NCBI GenBank assembly: GCA_035578905.1
Contig: JAQJVL010002660.1
Coordinates: 23,553-87,552 of the forward strand
DNA from: Stictocephala bisonia
Taxonomy: Eukaryota; Arthropoda; Insecta; Hemiptera; Membracidae
Direction: 5' to 3'
DNA length: 64,000 nucleotides
This document shows positions 1 to 11,649 of the stretch, piece after piece. The first letter of the stretch is position 1. Each line of letters opens with the position of its first letter. The notes beneath the pieces were generated by a model. The model saw only the letters and a list, made by a program, of their open reading frames with translations, was not told the origin of the DNA and ran no database searches. Both the position numbers and the translations under genes were made by a program.

Positions 1-15
1 GGGCCATTTGAATAT

Positions 16-417
16 ACAGATTGTCCCACGAAGAGGTTTAAATGTTTTATTTATTACTGCAGATATTGTGGCCATTGTTACAAACAGCTGATATTGTTAA
101 ACAGCTGATTTTCTTACCGCTATTGCTTGAGCAATTTAAATATAAACCAAATTTATTGTAGTGAAGTTTTCACTCATATTGAAGTTTGCGTAATGGCTTT
201 TCCTATTGAACAAAAGTAAAGTATTGTGTGTGGGCTTATTGAGGAATACCACCAAGTTGCCATCCTGCCTCCGTAAAAAAATGATGAATTTTTCACAGGT
301 TACTTTTAATACGCGTGCAAAAGAGTGCGCAAAGTTTCAAAGTGATCAATGCAGTAATAAAAAAATGGACAAGCAGTAGTAAATCAAACATTTAAACCTC
401 TTGGTGGGACACCCTGT
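16..417. mobile_element. Mariner-like MITE with 30-bp inverted ends
   Basis: The ends form terminal inverted repeats of about 30 bp. The left end contains tgtcccacgaagaggtttaa, and the right end read in reverse contains tgtcccaccaagaggtttaa, each preceded by a tacag motif. Inside, from the ATG at 193, a short + strand reading starts MAFPIEQK and after one stop continues SIVCGLIEEYHQ, which looks like the N-terminus of a mariner/Tc transposase. The rest of a transposase is absent, so this is probably an internally deleted derivative of a larger DNA transposon. Confidence 0.7.
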
Positions 418-2960
418 ATTTAACTTGTCACTTGAAGGTATTTGTAAAATAAAGTAACTTGAATTGTAGGATAATTTGGTTAGGACGTCATAGTTGATAA
501 AGTCGGAATATTATTGTTTGATTGTTAATTTTGATTAAAATTAATTGATTGATTATTTCTTGAGTATGACTTTTTATTGCATATATAATACTTTAGTTGG
601 ATTCTTAATGTGACGTTTATATCATTATTTAGAGGATTGTGATTTTAATAGTATAGGAGTTTGCTGACACTTGTTGTAAAATAATATTTCTTGAATTTAG
701 TGGTTTGCCGTACTGTTTATTGAAGCCAATGTTAATAGTAATTTTTGATTGAAGATTTCTAAAACGAATAATTTGTTTTGTCTATTGTTGGATGAGAAGG
801 GTATATTAAAGGAGGTGTTTAGTTTTAAAATAGGATAAGATAATTGTAATATTTTGGAAGGGACTGTCAAGATTATATGCTGTGAAAATAAATTTGTGTT
901 GTACTTTCACTAGTGTCAATAGTTATTTCAGGTCCTGGTTTCCTACACTAGCGAGTTATTAAGATTAAATTATTTTCTCATTACTTGTAGAATAATCATT
1001 TGTGAATTAACATTTTACTTAAAACTTTGAGTTGGTGGAAGCACAGTTTTTCTTAGTGGTTGTTTGTCAGAAGTTTTATATCGCCGAATCAAAAGGATCC
1101 AGGAAACCAAACTTCCCATCTTTTCTACTCTAGGCGAAAGTCCATCTTGATTGTGTTGTACATGCAAGAAAGTGTTCAGCTCCTTTTCGGAACTGAAATT
1201 ATCGTACACAGTATTTCTCGCGAGTCAATTGAAGTATATTTTGTTTTTTAATCCGAGCAGGGAATTGTCCAATGATTTGACATAAGAAAATACCGTATCA
1301 TATATAAAATATGGTAATGGCGTTCTAGTAGCATGTGACACAGCATTATTGATTTATTTTCCGATGAATAAAAAATAGATATATTTATATCCGTGACGAA
1401 CGTCTATTAATTATTATTCCATAAACACCTTAGAATGCCAAAACTGTGTAACATTTGCGGATACGATGTTTTTTTCTGTTAAATTGTTGAACAGTTTCCT
1501 GACTAGGTTAAACAATAGCACAGTTGGAGTGTAAAAAGTTGTAAAATACGATAATTTTGATTCGTAAACTCACTGAACGGTTCCCTGTTACTACTACGGA
1601 CGTCGATGTAAAATGCAAAACGATCAATCCAAGTTACTCCCTCACTTGTTCCTAAAGATGTTGTTGGAAAACTTTTTCTGAACAAAATACAACGAATGTA
1701 ATTTTTATTGCTCTGAAGCCTTATCAAATGTATCGTTTTTAATTCTTAAGTTTATATATAATTTAGCTGCCCACAACTTTCCACTATATCACTAGTTGGT
1801 ACTTTGCTTATATTTCAGACTGCATCTCATCGCCAATATCGGCTAAACCTAATAACCAACTACATCTATGGTTTTCATTTGAATATCCTAGGTTTTCATA
1901 AATTTCTCGTTATGAAATAATTATATATTTGCTATCAGTATCGAAGTAGTTTCAAGTTGCAAACATTTCATTACCGATCATAATTAAAAAACTAATTCAT
2001 CCTAAGCGACTTTAAAATTTATTTTTAGTAAACCTGATTTGTTATTATCAATCAATTGAACTACTTTGTCATCCAGATTTTCAAATTTTACTATATAATT
2101 CACAGATTATTTCCGGTTTATTGTAACCTTGTTATTACTGAATTAAATACCCACAGATCCACTTTTTATGGTGTGTAGACAACAATTTATTTTTTTTTTT
2201 TTTTGAAAGGAGGTAATTCTGAAAGTAACTGACTGCATTTGGCGTTTACTCTTCAATTTTAGCATCAGTTTGGTTGGATGCAGCTTTTGCCAACAAGCTT
2301 CCCTACTGTACGTTTTTGCGGTACACTTTGAACGGAACCACCAGATAAACATATCGGCCGGCTGTGAAACAGTATAATTGGCTTGCATAGAAAATCTGAT
2401 CTGTGATATGAGTGAACAGATGAAATCGTCATAATACACGTTGTTTCAATTAATAAAATACTTTCTTACATCATATCAGTTATGAGTTAAGGAAATAGGT
2501 TAAACAAAACTATGCTACATAAAATGTAGGAAAGCAAGGAGTAAAAAGTTTTATTCATAAAAATGTTACAGTTACAAACAACAAATCAAAATTATTGTGT
2601 TCAGTTTAGGCTTAGGATGGTCTTCCTTTTACATATATCCTGGGTGAACAGGAAATCCTTCTGAAAATACTTGATACTCAAAAAAATACCAATCGACTCT
2701 AACTCAAAAATTACTTCTTGCACACCACTACTGAATACTACTGTACATGTTTGGGTGGGCGTGGAGTAATTAGCTATCAAAACATTGCTAATCAGAATTA
2801 CCATTACAAATGTGTGAAGTCAAAAGTGTTGAAATGTAGCAACTATAACTGCTTTCTTGATGTAATACACCTCCAGGCTGTGTACTTACTTAAAATCTTC
2901 ATTGCACATTATTTAGAATTTTGATGACAGTATTTATAATTAACAACATTTTTATTTCAG
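418..2960. other. Non-coding, probably last intron of the gene ending at 3268
   Basis: No exon with convincing codon structure was found here. The open frames are short and contain no recognisable domain. The stretch precedes a splice acceptor at 2959-2960, so most of it is likely intron of the upstream gene. A passage near 2736-2770 resembles the minisatellite unit at 61694-61850. A long T tract lies near 2190-2205. Confidence 0.4.
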
Positions 2961-3268
2961 TTCCTGAAGACTCTGATAATGAATCTTCGTCTTCTCGGAG
3001 ATCGGCTTCACCAGATTGTAGGAGTGAAAGACATTCAAAGAAGCTGAAAATTAATGAAAACAAAATGCCTCCAAGCCTATTACATTTCCTTCCAGCCAAT
3101 GTGCAGTTTGATCCATCATTTGAGCCAAGAAATAGAAGTAACAAACATCCTGCTTATGAACAGAGTTTTGAAGATGAAGATGTTCCTACTGATTTCATCT
3201 TATTTTGTAATCATATGTTAAAACAGATGTTTGGTGTTCATGGATTTGATGATAGATCATTAAGATAA
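2961..3268 (+). CDS. 3'-terminal exon of an unrecognised gene
   Basis: An open frame follows a good acceptor (ttatttcag) and ends at TAA 3266-3268. The exon begins with the last two bases of a split codon and encodes about 101 residues. The first third is acidic and serine-rich (PEDSDNESSSSRRSASPD), followed by a basic patch (RHSKKLKINENK) that could be a nuclear localisation signal. The rest is a better ordered segment (LLHFLPANVQFDPSFEP, then ILFCNHMLKQMFGVHGFDD). Codon use and the absence of stops look like a real conserved C-terminus. I do not recognise the family and assign no function. Earlier exons must lie left of the window or more than 2.9 kb upstream. Confidence 0.7.
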
Positions 3269-3318
3269 GCGGTTTTGCTTAATTTAGGTATTTTTTAAAA
3301 TGTTACTTTAATATAATT

Positions 3319-3324
3319 AATAAA
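3319..3324 (+). terminator. Poly(A) signal AATAAA of the first gene
   Basis: AATAAA stands 51 bases after the TAA stop of the terminal exon. A second AATAAA-like cluster occurs near 3480, giving a possible alternative 3' end. Confidence 0.5.
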
Positions 3325-5183
3325 AACATTTTTATAGAATATTAATCATAGTGTTTACCATAACCTGCATCATTCATTGTTTATATGCACAACACATTCC
3401 TTATCTGTGATATTCGTATAGAACAATTTCTTAGGCATGTATTATTCATATACTGTAGTAAAATGTTTAATTAATAACAATAAATAAAAAAATAGTTAAA
3501 GTTGATCAAAATAATAGGTGCTTGTATATTACACTCAACACATGTGTAGGTCATTTAAGACCCTCCCACCTGAACATGGACTGAGTAGGTTGGTTTCAAA
3601 TTTACCTAGTCGACGATCCATATTTTCGTAATATTTCATATAGTATGTACTCGATCGACTTGAATAAAGATCCACCATATCCGAATGAATCGATCTTTCC
3701 ATTGGTATCATTTTCGTATTTCTTTCTTTTACGCCTTTGAATTGGTAATCGAGATAAAAGATAACAATGACATTTGTCAGCTGGGGTTGATTCAGAAGGC
3801 AGTCAGTAGAATACACGAATATTATTCAGTTTTTTTGGTTATGTTTGACAGTGTTATGTCTGTTGTTACTAAAAGTAATTTGTAATACAGTTTTACTTTG
3901 CTATTTTGAAACTTATAATTTGTGATAGTCATTATTATATCAAAGGATATAAGTTTGTTGTGATTGTTTATTTGGTGATAGTTTTTTTTATTTTATTTTT
4001 ACTTTCGATTATTACTAAATTTTTCAATTGTATTCCTTTCACAAATTGTCTGATTACCAATGTATTTTGTATAGAATTTTATGTTCTACAATGTAAAAAA
4101 AGATTTATGAATTTAGGATACATAGTTTTTTTAAAACGTTTTTTCTACCAAGTTACAGAAATGTGATGAAAAATGACTTTACAATGAATTCTGTTTTTAT
4201 TGCTCAATCAAGTCAAATATCAAACTATAAATTAATGTTATGTATGAATTTTGTATGTTTTTTATTGGTCTTTTACATGGTATCAATAAAAAAAGGTAAA
4301 CGTTTTTATACATATGAAAATTCAGTTCAAACTTAGTTTTTTTATTTTATTTTTTACTTTTTATTATTATTTTTTAATTATTATTTACTCTTTATAAATT
4401 GCCCTATTACTGTATCTATCTTGTAGAGAATTTCATGTTCTACAAATTAAAACAAAAATTATGCATATAGGGTATATAGTTCTTTTCCACAACGGTTTTC
4501 CCAAACCCTTATAAATTTATGAAAAACAGCCCGGCAATTTATGTAAAGGGCACAGCACTGAAAGGGTTAAATGTACATGAGAAAAGTCATTTTCTTAGCT
4601 ACTAAAACAAAGTATAATAAATTATTAATAACTAAGTAATTAAATAGAAGTCATTTTGAAAAAATTCATTAATAGAGTAATAGGACTTACTTACTATGGG
4701 TTTTTTTAAACTTTTTAGAGAAATAATTTATCAACCGTGTTTAGTATGTTTACATTTATTTTAAAGATTTTATTCATAAGTTTACATGATATGTAAGCAA
4801 CTGAATTTTCCATCATTGAGTAATTGTGGGTTGCGTAAATGACCATTTCCTTCTGGCATTGTGTCTATTTTCATATTTATAAGTAAATAACATTTTTTGT
4901 TTTAAGTAAAACTTGCAAATTTCAAAAATATAGCTACTGGGAAAAGTTACAATTTTTTTAAAATAAAAATTTATTCGCAGTGCTCATTATATGATTTTTG
5001 TGTATTATTCTGATACACAGTGCTCTCTTTTGTATCATTAGACCCCTGTTGAAATTTGACGCTGAGGTGCTACCTCATACAACTAGCCTGTATGTCATGA
5101 AGAATATAAGGCTGTTCTCTGTTCTCTAGCATCTTGAAGTTTAAGAGTGCAAAATCAAAGGCTTACAGCTTCATTATATAATT
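3325..5183. repeat. Diverged duplicated AT-rich block; solo piggyBac-like end
   Basis: Two diverged direct copies of about 200 bp lie at roughly 3940-4165 and 4330-4530. Shared landmarks include a tttttattttatttttactt tract, a tagagaatt..atgttctaca motif, and a gatgaaaaa/tatgaaaaa run near the end. The second copy is followed by gcactgaaaggg directly before TTAA (4567-4570). This matches the right end of the piggyBac-like element at 11650-12671 (gcactcctgaaaggg then TTAA). No matching left end was found. No gene is seen from 3325 to 5183. Confidence 0.4.
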
Positions 5184-5253
5184 ACAAGTACAGTAGAATA
5201 CCATCATGACTTTTGGATGTTCATCCAATTATACATCACATCTTTAAAATTAA
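5184..5253. repeat. Copy of the short pogo-like MITE, one end only
   Basis: About 70 bases starting acaagtacagtagaatacca are identical to the left part of the MITE at 8642-8747. The right inverted repeat is not present here, so this is a truncated copy. Confidence 0.65.
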
Positions 5254-5310
5254 CAAATGGTAGCTGACAACACACCATATGATTTTAGTTACAAATTATA
5301 TATATGTACA

Positions 5311-6135
5311 GGATGTAACTAAAATAATTGGACAAACTTCAGGAGGTTGATCCTGGAGTAAAAAAAAGCTTGTATAAACATATTTCCTAATGTGCAGTTT
5401 TCTGTCAGTCTGTGTTTTCTACATTATAATTTTTTCCTCAGCAACCGTAAAAGACAGAGTGTTGACATTTGGCACATAAGCTATACTATTTAATATTCCA
5501 TTACAGGAAAAATTTTAAAAAGAATTTGCCCGGAAATTTCAAAGTGGCGGCTAGTTAAAAACTTTGACGTTAAATTCCATAAAAACTACATACAATATAA
5601 AAAAAACACTAAAGTGATAAGTTGTAGAACATTTTATTATAAAACTAACGATACTGTATTTAAAACAAATAAGAAATGTATAATTTGTGGTATTTTCTTT
5701 AATCTAGTTACACTTGAAGTTTTGTTCTTCAAGTGTAACTAGATTAAAGAAAATACTGCAAATTATGCGTTTCTTATTTGTTTTCAATAACTAAGGTATC
5801 GTTAGTTTTATAATTAAATATCCTACAGCTTGTTATCTTTGTGGTTTTTTATACGGGGTGTAGTTTTTATGGAATTTAACGTCAAAGTTTTTAACTAGCC
5901 GCCATTTTGAAATTCGCCAATAATTTTTTTTAAATTTGTTTCTGTAATAGAATATTACTAGTATAGCATATGTGCCAAATCTCAACACTCTGTCTTTTGC
6001 GGTTGCTGAGAAAAAAAATTATAATGTAAAAACACAGACAGACAGAAAACTGAGCACATTAGGACATATAAGAACTTTTTTGTTTGTTTTGACCCCAGGA
6101 ACAACCTCCTAAAGTTTGTCCGAGTATTTCAACTT
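5311..6135. mobile_element. 825-bp foldback element (giant hairpin)
   Basis: The sequence is symmetric about position 5723. The innermost arms are perfect (cacttgaag, 7-base loop, cttcaagtg), and similarity continues outward for about 400 bases on each side. Examples are ggacaaactt..aggaggttg near 5332 against caacctcct..agtttgtcc near 6103, and aactttgacgttaaattcca near 5560 against its complement near 5880. No coding frame is present. This is a foldback or long-TIR non-autonomous DNA transposon. The superfamily cannot be told from the ends. Confidence 0.8.
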
Positions 6136-6164
6136 TAAAATACTTGGACAACTCAGTTAAAGGT

Positions 6165-7198
6165 GGTCCATTTTAACTGGGCCACCATTGGGATCTCAAA
6201 AACTACCGAATTTACAGCAAAATTGAAATCAAAACTTTAATATTCAACCACTATTTTCCAAATGGTGTCCAAGTTTACAATTTCTAGTGAGAACTCCTAT
6301 TTTTTTTATGGTTTTACAGTTAGAGTCCTGTTAATCTGAACTTCGGTAATCCGAAACAGAAATTGGCAAAAACTTTTGAAAAATAAAAATGCAGTTTCTA
6401 TAAGAACCACAAGTTATAAATCTAAAAATGACAAAACGATATTATTTTATGTACTTAACTGTAAATTAACTTTTCAATTGTTACTTTGGTTTGAAAGAAT
6501 TCCTTTCCCTCAAAACTAAATTACGGCAGCGTCTCTAAAACGTGGTATCTACTGGGGTCGCGTTGGGGTGTTGCTCGTAGATCAAGACGTATCCCATTGT
6601 GAGATCAAGACAGCCGCATCGTCTGTCTGTGTTATAACAAAACTGAGATATGTAAACACACGAGTTCGAAATTTTGATAAGAGACTAACAGTGGGAATTG
6701 GGGTACAGTGCTGTCTGAGGTAGCGTGAGAACGCCAGAAATATGCACACGACTTCTGTCTGGTGATAAAGTGGACTACTGGAATACAACAGCGTCAAGTA
6801 GCGCTGGGCCTGGGATCAATTTCCGCCAGTGACTAACTTTTTGTCTTGAAAAACTGAGTTTTATCATAAGTCTCAGATTAATTTAGTGTTTGATTAAAGG
6901 GTTCATTATTCCCTTCTTATCATCATAGGCTCTTATTACGCAAAAAACTGAAGTAATGTACTTAATGTTAGGCATATCATTTATGTTATTTTTTATTAAA
7001 AGAGTGTTTTAGGAAAATTTGTTTAATCCGAAAAATTCGGTAATCTGAAATGGGTTCGGTCCCAATTATTTCAGATTACCGGGACTCCACTGTATTAGGT
7101 AAAATGCAAAATTTTGTGACGTTTTTATTCTTTGCACTCTTTTTATAAACCTTATTATTTCCTAGATATAAGCAGCCACATGTTCAATAAAAACAACA
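6165..7198. repeat. First copy of a ~290-bp tandem repeat, split by a transposon
   Basis: The parts 6165-6316 and 7095-7198 together match the second copy at 7200-7493. Landmarks in order are a gggatctca, actac..gaatttacagca, ttcaacc, gagaactcctatttttt, taggtaaaatgca and ttattctttgcactttttt. The copy is interrupted by the element at 6317-7092. Confidence 0.75.
6317..7092. mobile_element. Non-autonomous pogo/Tigger-like transposon
   Basis: The element is flanked by TA on both sides (6315-6316 and 7093-7094). It starts cagttagagtcctgttaatc, and its other end read in reverse is cagtggagtcccggtaatct, the terminal pattern known for Tigger/pogo elements. Subterminal copies of the same motif occur inside both ends (cggtaatccgaa near 6349; attcggtaatctgaaat near 7036). 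No transposase frame survives, so it is an internally deleted copy. Confidence 0.8.
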
Positions 7199-7199
7199 A

Positions 7200-7493
7200 A
7201 ACCATGTTAACTTGACCACCTGTGGGATCTCAGAAACTACTGAATTTACAGCAAACTTTAAATGGGATACTTCACCAATATTTTTAAGACGATAAAAAAG
7301 TGAAATTAAAACATATATTCAACCGCCATTTTCCAATATGGCGACCAACTTTAAAATTTCTAATGAGAACTCCTATTTTTTTATGGTGTTATTAGGTAAA
7401 ATGCATAATTTTATTTGTTTTTATTCTTTGCACTTTTTTGATAAACCTTATTGTTTCTATGATATAAGTAGTCAAATTCAATAAAAGCAACAA
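7200..7493. repeat. Second, uninterrupted copy of the ~290-bp tandem repeat
   Basis: It runs directly after the first copy in the same orientation and lacks the pogo/Tigger insertion. It shows the empty target site ggtgttattaggtaaaatgc near 7384-7403. Confidence 0.75.
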
Positions 7494-7905
7494 CAATAAC
7501 TAGTCAGTCAGTAATTTGCTGGGTAAAGACAAATTTCCCAAATTTTTATTCAGCAAACATTGAGGAAACTAACTTACAACTTTATTTATCATGTACATGT
7601 TTAAATAAAATAAATATTAGGGAAATTAATAGTAAAGTTGATGTTAATTGAAAAGAAAAACCATAAACATGGTAAAGTGATGTATCAAAACTATTGTCAG
7701 CAGAAATACATTAATATCATTACTATGAAAATAGTACTATTACTGTCATCACTACGTTATGAAATTTAACTTTTTATTAAAATACACACTCTAATATGAT
7801 AAGATTGGACGTCTTTGTACTATTGAACAACTGTGTTAAAGGCATATGATTTAATTGCTACAGTTTCATTGATGTCACATACAGTAATAAACTATTCAAG
7901 TATCT
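7494..7905. other. No feature seen
   Basis: AT-rich sequence with no reading frame, inverted repeat or recognisable element. Confidence 0.4.
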
Positions 7906-7953
7906 AGGGCAGGTTTAAGGGGTAAGCAAAGTACGCGGCCGCGTAGGGCGCCT
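7906..7953 (+). repeat. Solo GC-rich transposon end
   Basis: A 48-base GC-rich block in an AT-rich setting contains ggtttaagggg and aaagtacgcggccgcgtag. The same block is present in opposite orientation at 22510-22573. The cagggccgg-type start of the better copy suggests a hAT-like terminal inverted repeat. No partner end was found close by. Confidence 0.5.
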
Positions 7954-8204
7954 AAAAGCTCAGTATTAAACTAGGAGACTTAACATCTTAATCCAAAGTA
8001 GGAGAAAGTGATTAAAAAATGTCTTATGGTGAAAATATACCAAAGGTTAGTGGTTCAGATCTTGGCTGATCTAAGTTTGAGTGTTGACTGACTGCCAAAT
8101 TCATATTGTAGGATTGTTGGAGCTCCGTAAGCATATGTAAACCACACTACTGTTGACTATTATTGTTATTCTCAAATTAACGTGAAATCTTACAGAAAGA
8201 TTTT

Positions 8205-8440
8205 CTCCCCCCACTACTGGCTGAAAAGGCGGCTGATATTTAGTTCCCTTATGCTCCTTAGAGTAACGCAGCGCTTGTGATGTTCGATGTGCTTATTGTA
8301 AATAACGCAACGAGCATAGAACAACATAAAGAGGAAGTCCCCTTTAGCAGTGTGTAAGTGCAGTGAAGCCAGGCCCGCCATTTTAGATAGACTTAGAAAG
8401 GACGGATCACCCCCGCTGACTCCGTTCAATACAGTGTCGC
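8205..8440. repeat. Dispersed repeat family C, copy 1
   Basis: It shares segments with the copies at about 10735-10960 and 17710-17890. The shared segments are tgaaaa.gcgg.tgat.tttagttccct, gagtaacgca.cgct.gtgatgttcg, and gcatagaacaacataaagagg (in reverse at 10800). It is GC-richer than its surroundings and has no long frame. The class is unknown. Confidence 0.45.
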
Positions 8441-8641
8441 TGATTCAAATACACCGTCCTTTGATTTACTTACACACGATTAAAAAATTTTAAATGTAAC
8501 ATACTTATTCTAGATAAGTTTTGGGATCATAATGAGCCAAACAATAAAACGGAAATCATTTTTAATCATAGTCATAATTAATTTTAAAGTAAACCTATTT
8601 TTTTGTTTCTTAAATCGTGACTTGAAATTTTCAACATTTAA

Positions 8642-8747
8642 CAAGTACAGTAGAATACCATCATGACTTTTGGATGTTCATCCAATTATACATCACATCT
8701 TTAAAATTAAAAATTTTATTGATTATTATGTCAGTTCTACTGTACTT
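8642..8747. mobile_element. Short MITE, TIR acaagtacagtagaa
   Basis: The ends acaagtacagtagaa (8642) and ttctactgtacttgt (8733-8747) are perfect inverted repeats. About 75 bases of one side are identical to 5184-5253. It is probably a pogo/Tc-type deletion derivative. Confidence 0.65.
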
Positions 8748-8749
8748 GT

Positions 8750-9060
8750 ATGGGGATTGCTATAATTTTGTATGTGAGGTGTGTGGGTAACCCATATGCA
8801 CAAACGTCACTTTGCACAAACAGCACGTCAGAGGAGCTGGTTGCAATGACACAACCGCTGATAGCCCTCATCGCCAAATTTAGTGGTATATCAAAGTCTT
8901 GTACACGTGTACCGTTTAGCCGCACTGGAACATAATATTCAGTGGTGGAATAAACCAAGGACAAAGCAGTAGTTAGCAGGACTTATGCGTTGGCTCTCCA
9001 TGATGATGCAGCAAATTGTTTGTCACGTTAGCTGCTGTTTTCTGACAACTACTGTTGTAT
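8750..9060 (-). pseudogene. LINE reverse transcriptase C-terminal relic
   Basis: The minus-strand reading contains SLVYSTTEYYVPVRLNG and IPLNLAMRAISGCV. This resembles the segment after the reverse transcriptase thumb in Jockey/RTE-type LINEs (YSTAEYCAPVW..; ..LN.AMRIISGT). Reading upstream gives further broken matches (TNNLLHHHGEPTHKSC) interrupted by stops. It is a 5'-truncated, decayed copy. A similar region in the LINE at 23050-24240 carries the same LLCHWFMQ../ANTVLPYG pattern, so they may be related. Confidence 0.6.
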
Positions 9061-10734
9061 TTTGACATAATAATTGACAAAATAATTTTAAAATCAACAT
9101 TTAAAATTATTTTGTCAGATGTTTCATTAGCAAGAAAGTTGTAGATAATGAGTTGAACCATAATTTTATTAAAATTATTCCTTTCTGGCATGGATAGTTT
9201 TCTCATAATTTTCAGTTTAAGACGGTGGTCTGAGAAGATTATGCTCGCTGTGAGGAACATGGTACATCTGTGCCGCCGATTGAAATCAATTTACGTATCG
9301 TCAGACAAACAGCTGTTTCCTATCAATAGGCTACACAATTCACATTACGCATGAGCATTATTATTGTATTATTTTTAGAGTAAACTTGCTCATTTTGGTA
9401 GTATTACTTATGATAGTGCTCATTTAAAAAATACTACATTGTTGTGAAATATTGTATACCGTTGCAGAATACAGTTTTATATTCGTTTGTTTATATCTAA
9501 CTCACAAATTATTTCAAAGTACAGTAGAAGTCAATAATTAATCCTAAAAGATTAATTAATAACTCAGATGTAATAACATTTGAGAAAAAGATACAGTATA
9601 ACAGTAGTAATTTTATATTGGCAACATATTTATTCGTGACAAGATAAATCTGTAAAGATAATATGTATTTTTTTGACGTGAACAATACATATATTGCCTT
9701 AAGGTCATTTTGTAATATAACTTGAGTATTAGGCTAATCAATCATAAATCTGATGTTAATAATTATTTTCATATTTAATGTATTTAAATAAAAAAACAGT
9801 TAATCTCTCTGGTCATTCCTATGCTACTTAAGAAACTCTTCCTTCTTAACAATAACATATCAAATAAATCCCTTTCATATGCACAGAAATATTTACTTTG
9901 CAACAATATAAAAATCAACATTTACACTTAATTTAATATTTGAGTAAACATGAAATTGTAAGGAGTAGAAATGAGGTATAGAAAGTTTTGTTACACCTTG
10001 TATGTATTACAATCAGGCACGATAAAATACTATATCAAAAATATATAACCATTTTATAGGTTACGGTTCGCAATAGAAAATTATTTCAAATAATACTTTA
10101 TTATTTGAAAGTATAATAATAAACCTACTGGCCTAATTTACTGTTTTTATTGTCCAGTATTACCATATAAAACAATCATGTTATGTATAAAAACTAACTG
10201 TACTGATAGAAAAAAACTGTAATTATGATAGATTAATTTTTTAGCGATACAGACTTATTGCCGATTTAATATTTTATGCTAAATAAATAACATATTAAGC
10301 ATATTGTGCCTAAAGTTTTAATCAAAACAAACTTAAGCATTTTAAAAGAACAATTGTTAATGAAATGGAATATGACAAGCAGTACATAAAATTTAGCTGG
10401 CTGTGAAAAGTGATTCCTTCAGAATATTTTTTAGATTTATTATGACAGCCATACAGAGTACAAGAGGGCACACGCAGCACACAAAATAGCTACTGTATGA
10501 ATATATAAATACTAATAAACTATATACAGTTAATTGAAAATGATATATTACAAAAGAAGGCATTTTAAATATAAAATTTACATACTACAGACACTATATG
10601 GAATATATTCACTAATAAAACCTAATTACTATGAATAAAATTAACACACAATAGAAAACAAGCAATTCAAACAATCGCAATAGAGCATCAGCGATGATTT
10701 ATATCTTCTGTCGTTATAAGAATGTAGGCCAGAA
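9061..10734. other. No gene or recognised element
   Basis: AT-rich sequence in which all frames are short. A short pogo-like end, acagtagaagtc, occurs near 9522, and a palindrome taaaattattttgtca/tgacaaaataattttaa lies at 9073-9118. Confidence 0.4.
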
Positions 10735-10960
10735 GCACGTGGTACTAGGGTGACTCATTCCTCTTTACCGCCATCTTAGCTAGACAGGCCGGCTTCAATC
10801 ACGGCAGGCCTATTGCCTCTTTATGTTATTCTGTGCTCACTGAAATAACGCTCAACAATATGTCATCTGCTACCGTTTATTAATTTCCAATTGCTTGCAC
10901 CAATTTGTAGCAAATACAATTCAATTACAAATTCAAGATATATATTGAAATCTACAAAAT
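10735..10960. repeat. Dispersed repeat family C, copy 2
   Basis: It contains cctctttatgtt.ttct.tgctc (reverse of the 8.3-kb copy) and tgtcatctgctaccgtttat, which is also found (in reverse) at 17755-17795. The orientation of the parts differs among copies, so the family is rearranged or composite. Confidence 0.4.
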
Positions 10961-11645
10961 CCCACACAAGAAGAGAGTCAATCACTATGCATTAATTAAT
11001 GGGCTAATGTAATTTGCCAATAGGAATTATTTTAAACTTAACAACCATAATCATGTTTGGTTCACTAATGCTTACAAAATAAAAAAATTTGCTTTTATGT
11101 TATGCATATTTATATCAGATTAGTTTAAACCATTTCTTGTAATCACCTTCTGAAGTTTTATAAATGATGGATTGATTTTAAAAAAATATTTCTACTGCGT
11201 GAATTATTTGGTCTGTTATTTTAAAATTTTAAACAAAATTGTGCATTCCTACTGAACTTTGAATAACAATTTATCTAAGAGAGTGACACGATCATGATAC
11301 AATAATATGTAAACAGGAACAACCTGGTACATTATATTCGCAGTGTAGTGTTTGTAAATATAAGAAGCCTCTTTATAGTCCTACAGTACACTATTTTATT
11401 TTTTCGTAAATGTACATTAGACATTCAATTGTACAACAGTGTTTTCAGACCACCAGTGCAGTGTCTATTGCAGCTAAATGAACTGAGCTGCATAATTTGT
11501 TTCAACTGAAACCCCTTATGTTTTACCCCAAAGAATTAAGTAAAAATATTTGTATCCCAGAGAATCCCAAAAAGGGCATAAAGGTAGTTTTTGAAAAATT
11601 TTCAAATAGGAACATAGGTCGTGTTACACCTATTTTTAAAGGTTT
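10961..11645. other. No feature seen
   Basis: AT-rich non-coding sequence with no repeat structure recognised by eye. Confidence 0.35.
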
Positions 11646-11649
11646 TTAA

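Noticed and set aside
1015..1251. Open frames on both strands near 1.1 kb
   Set aside because: No domain, no splice support, and both strands are open by chance over the same bases.
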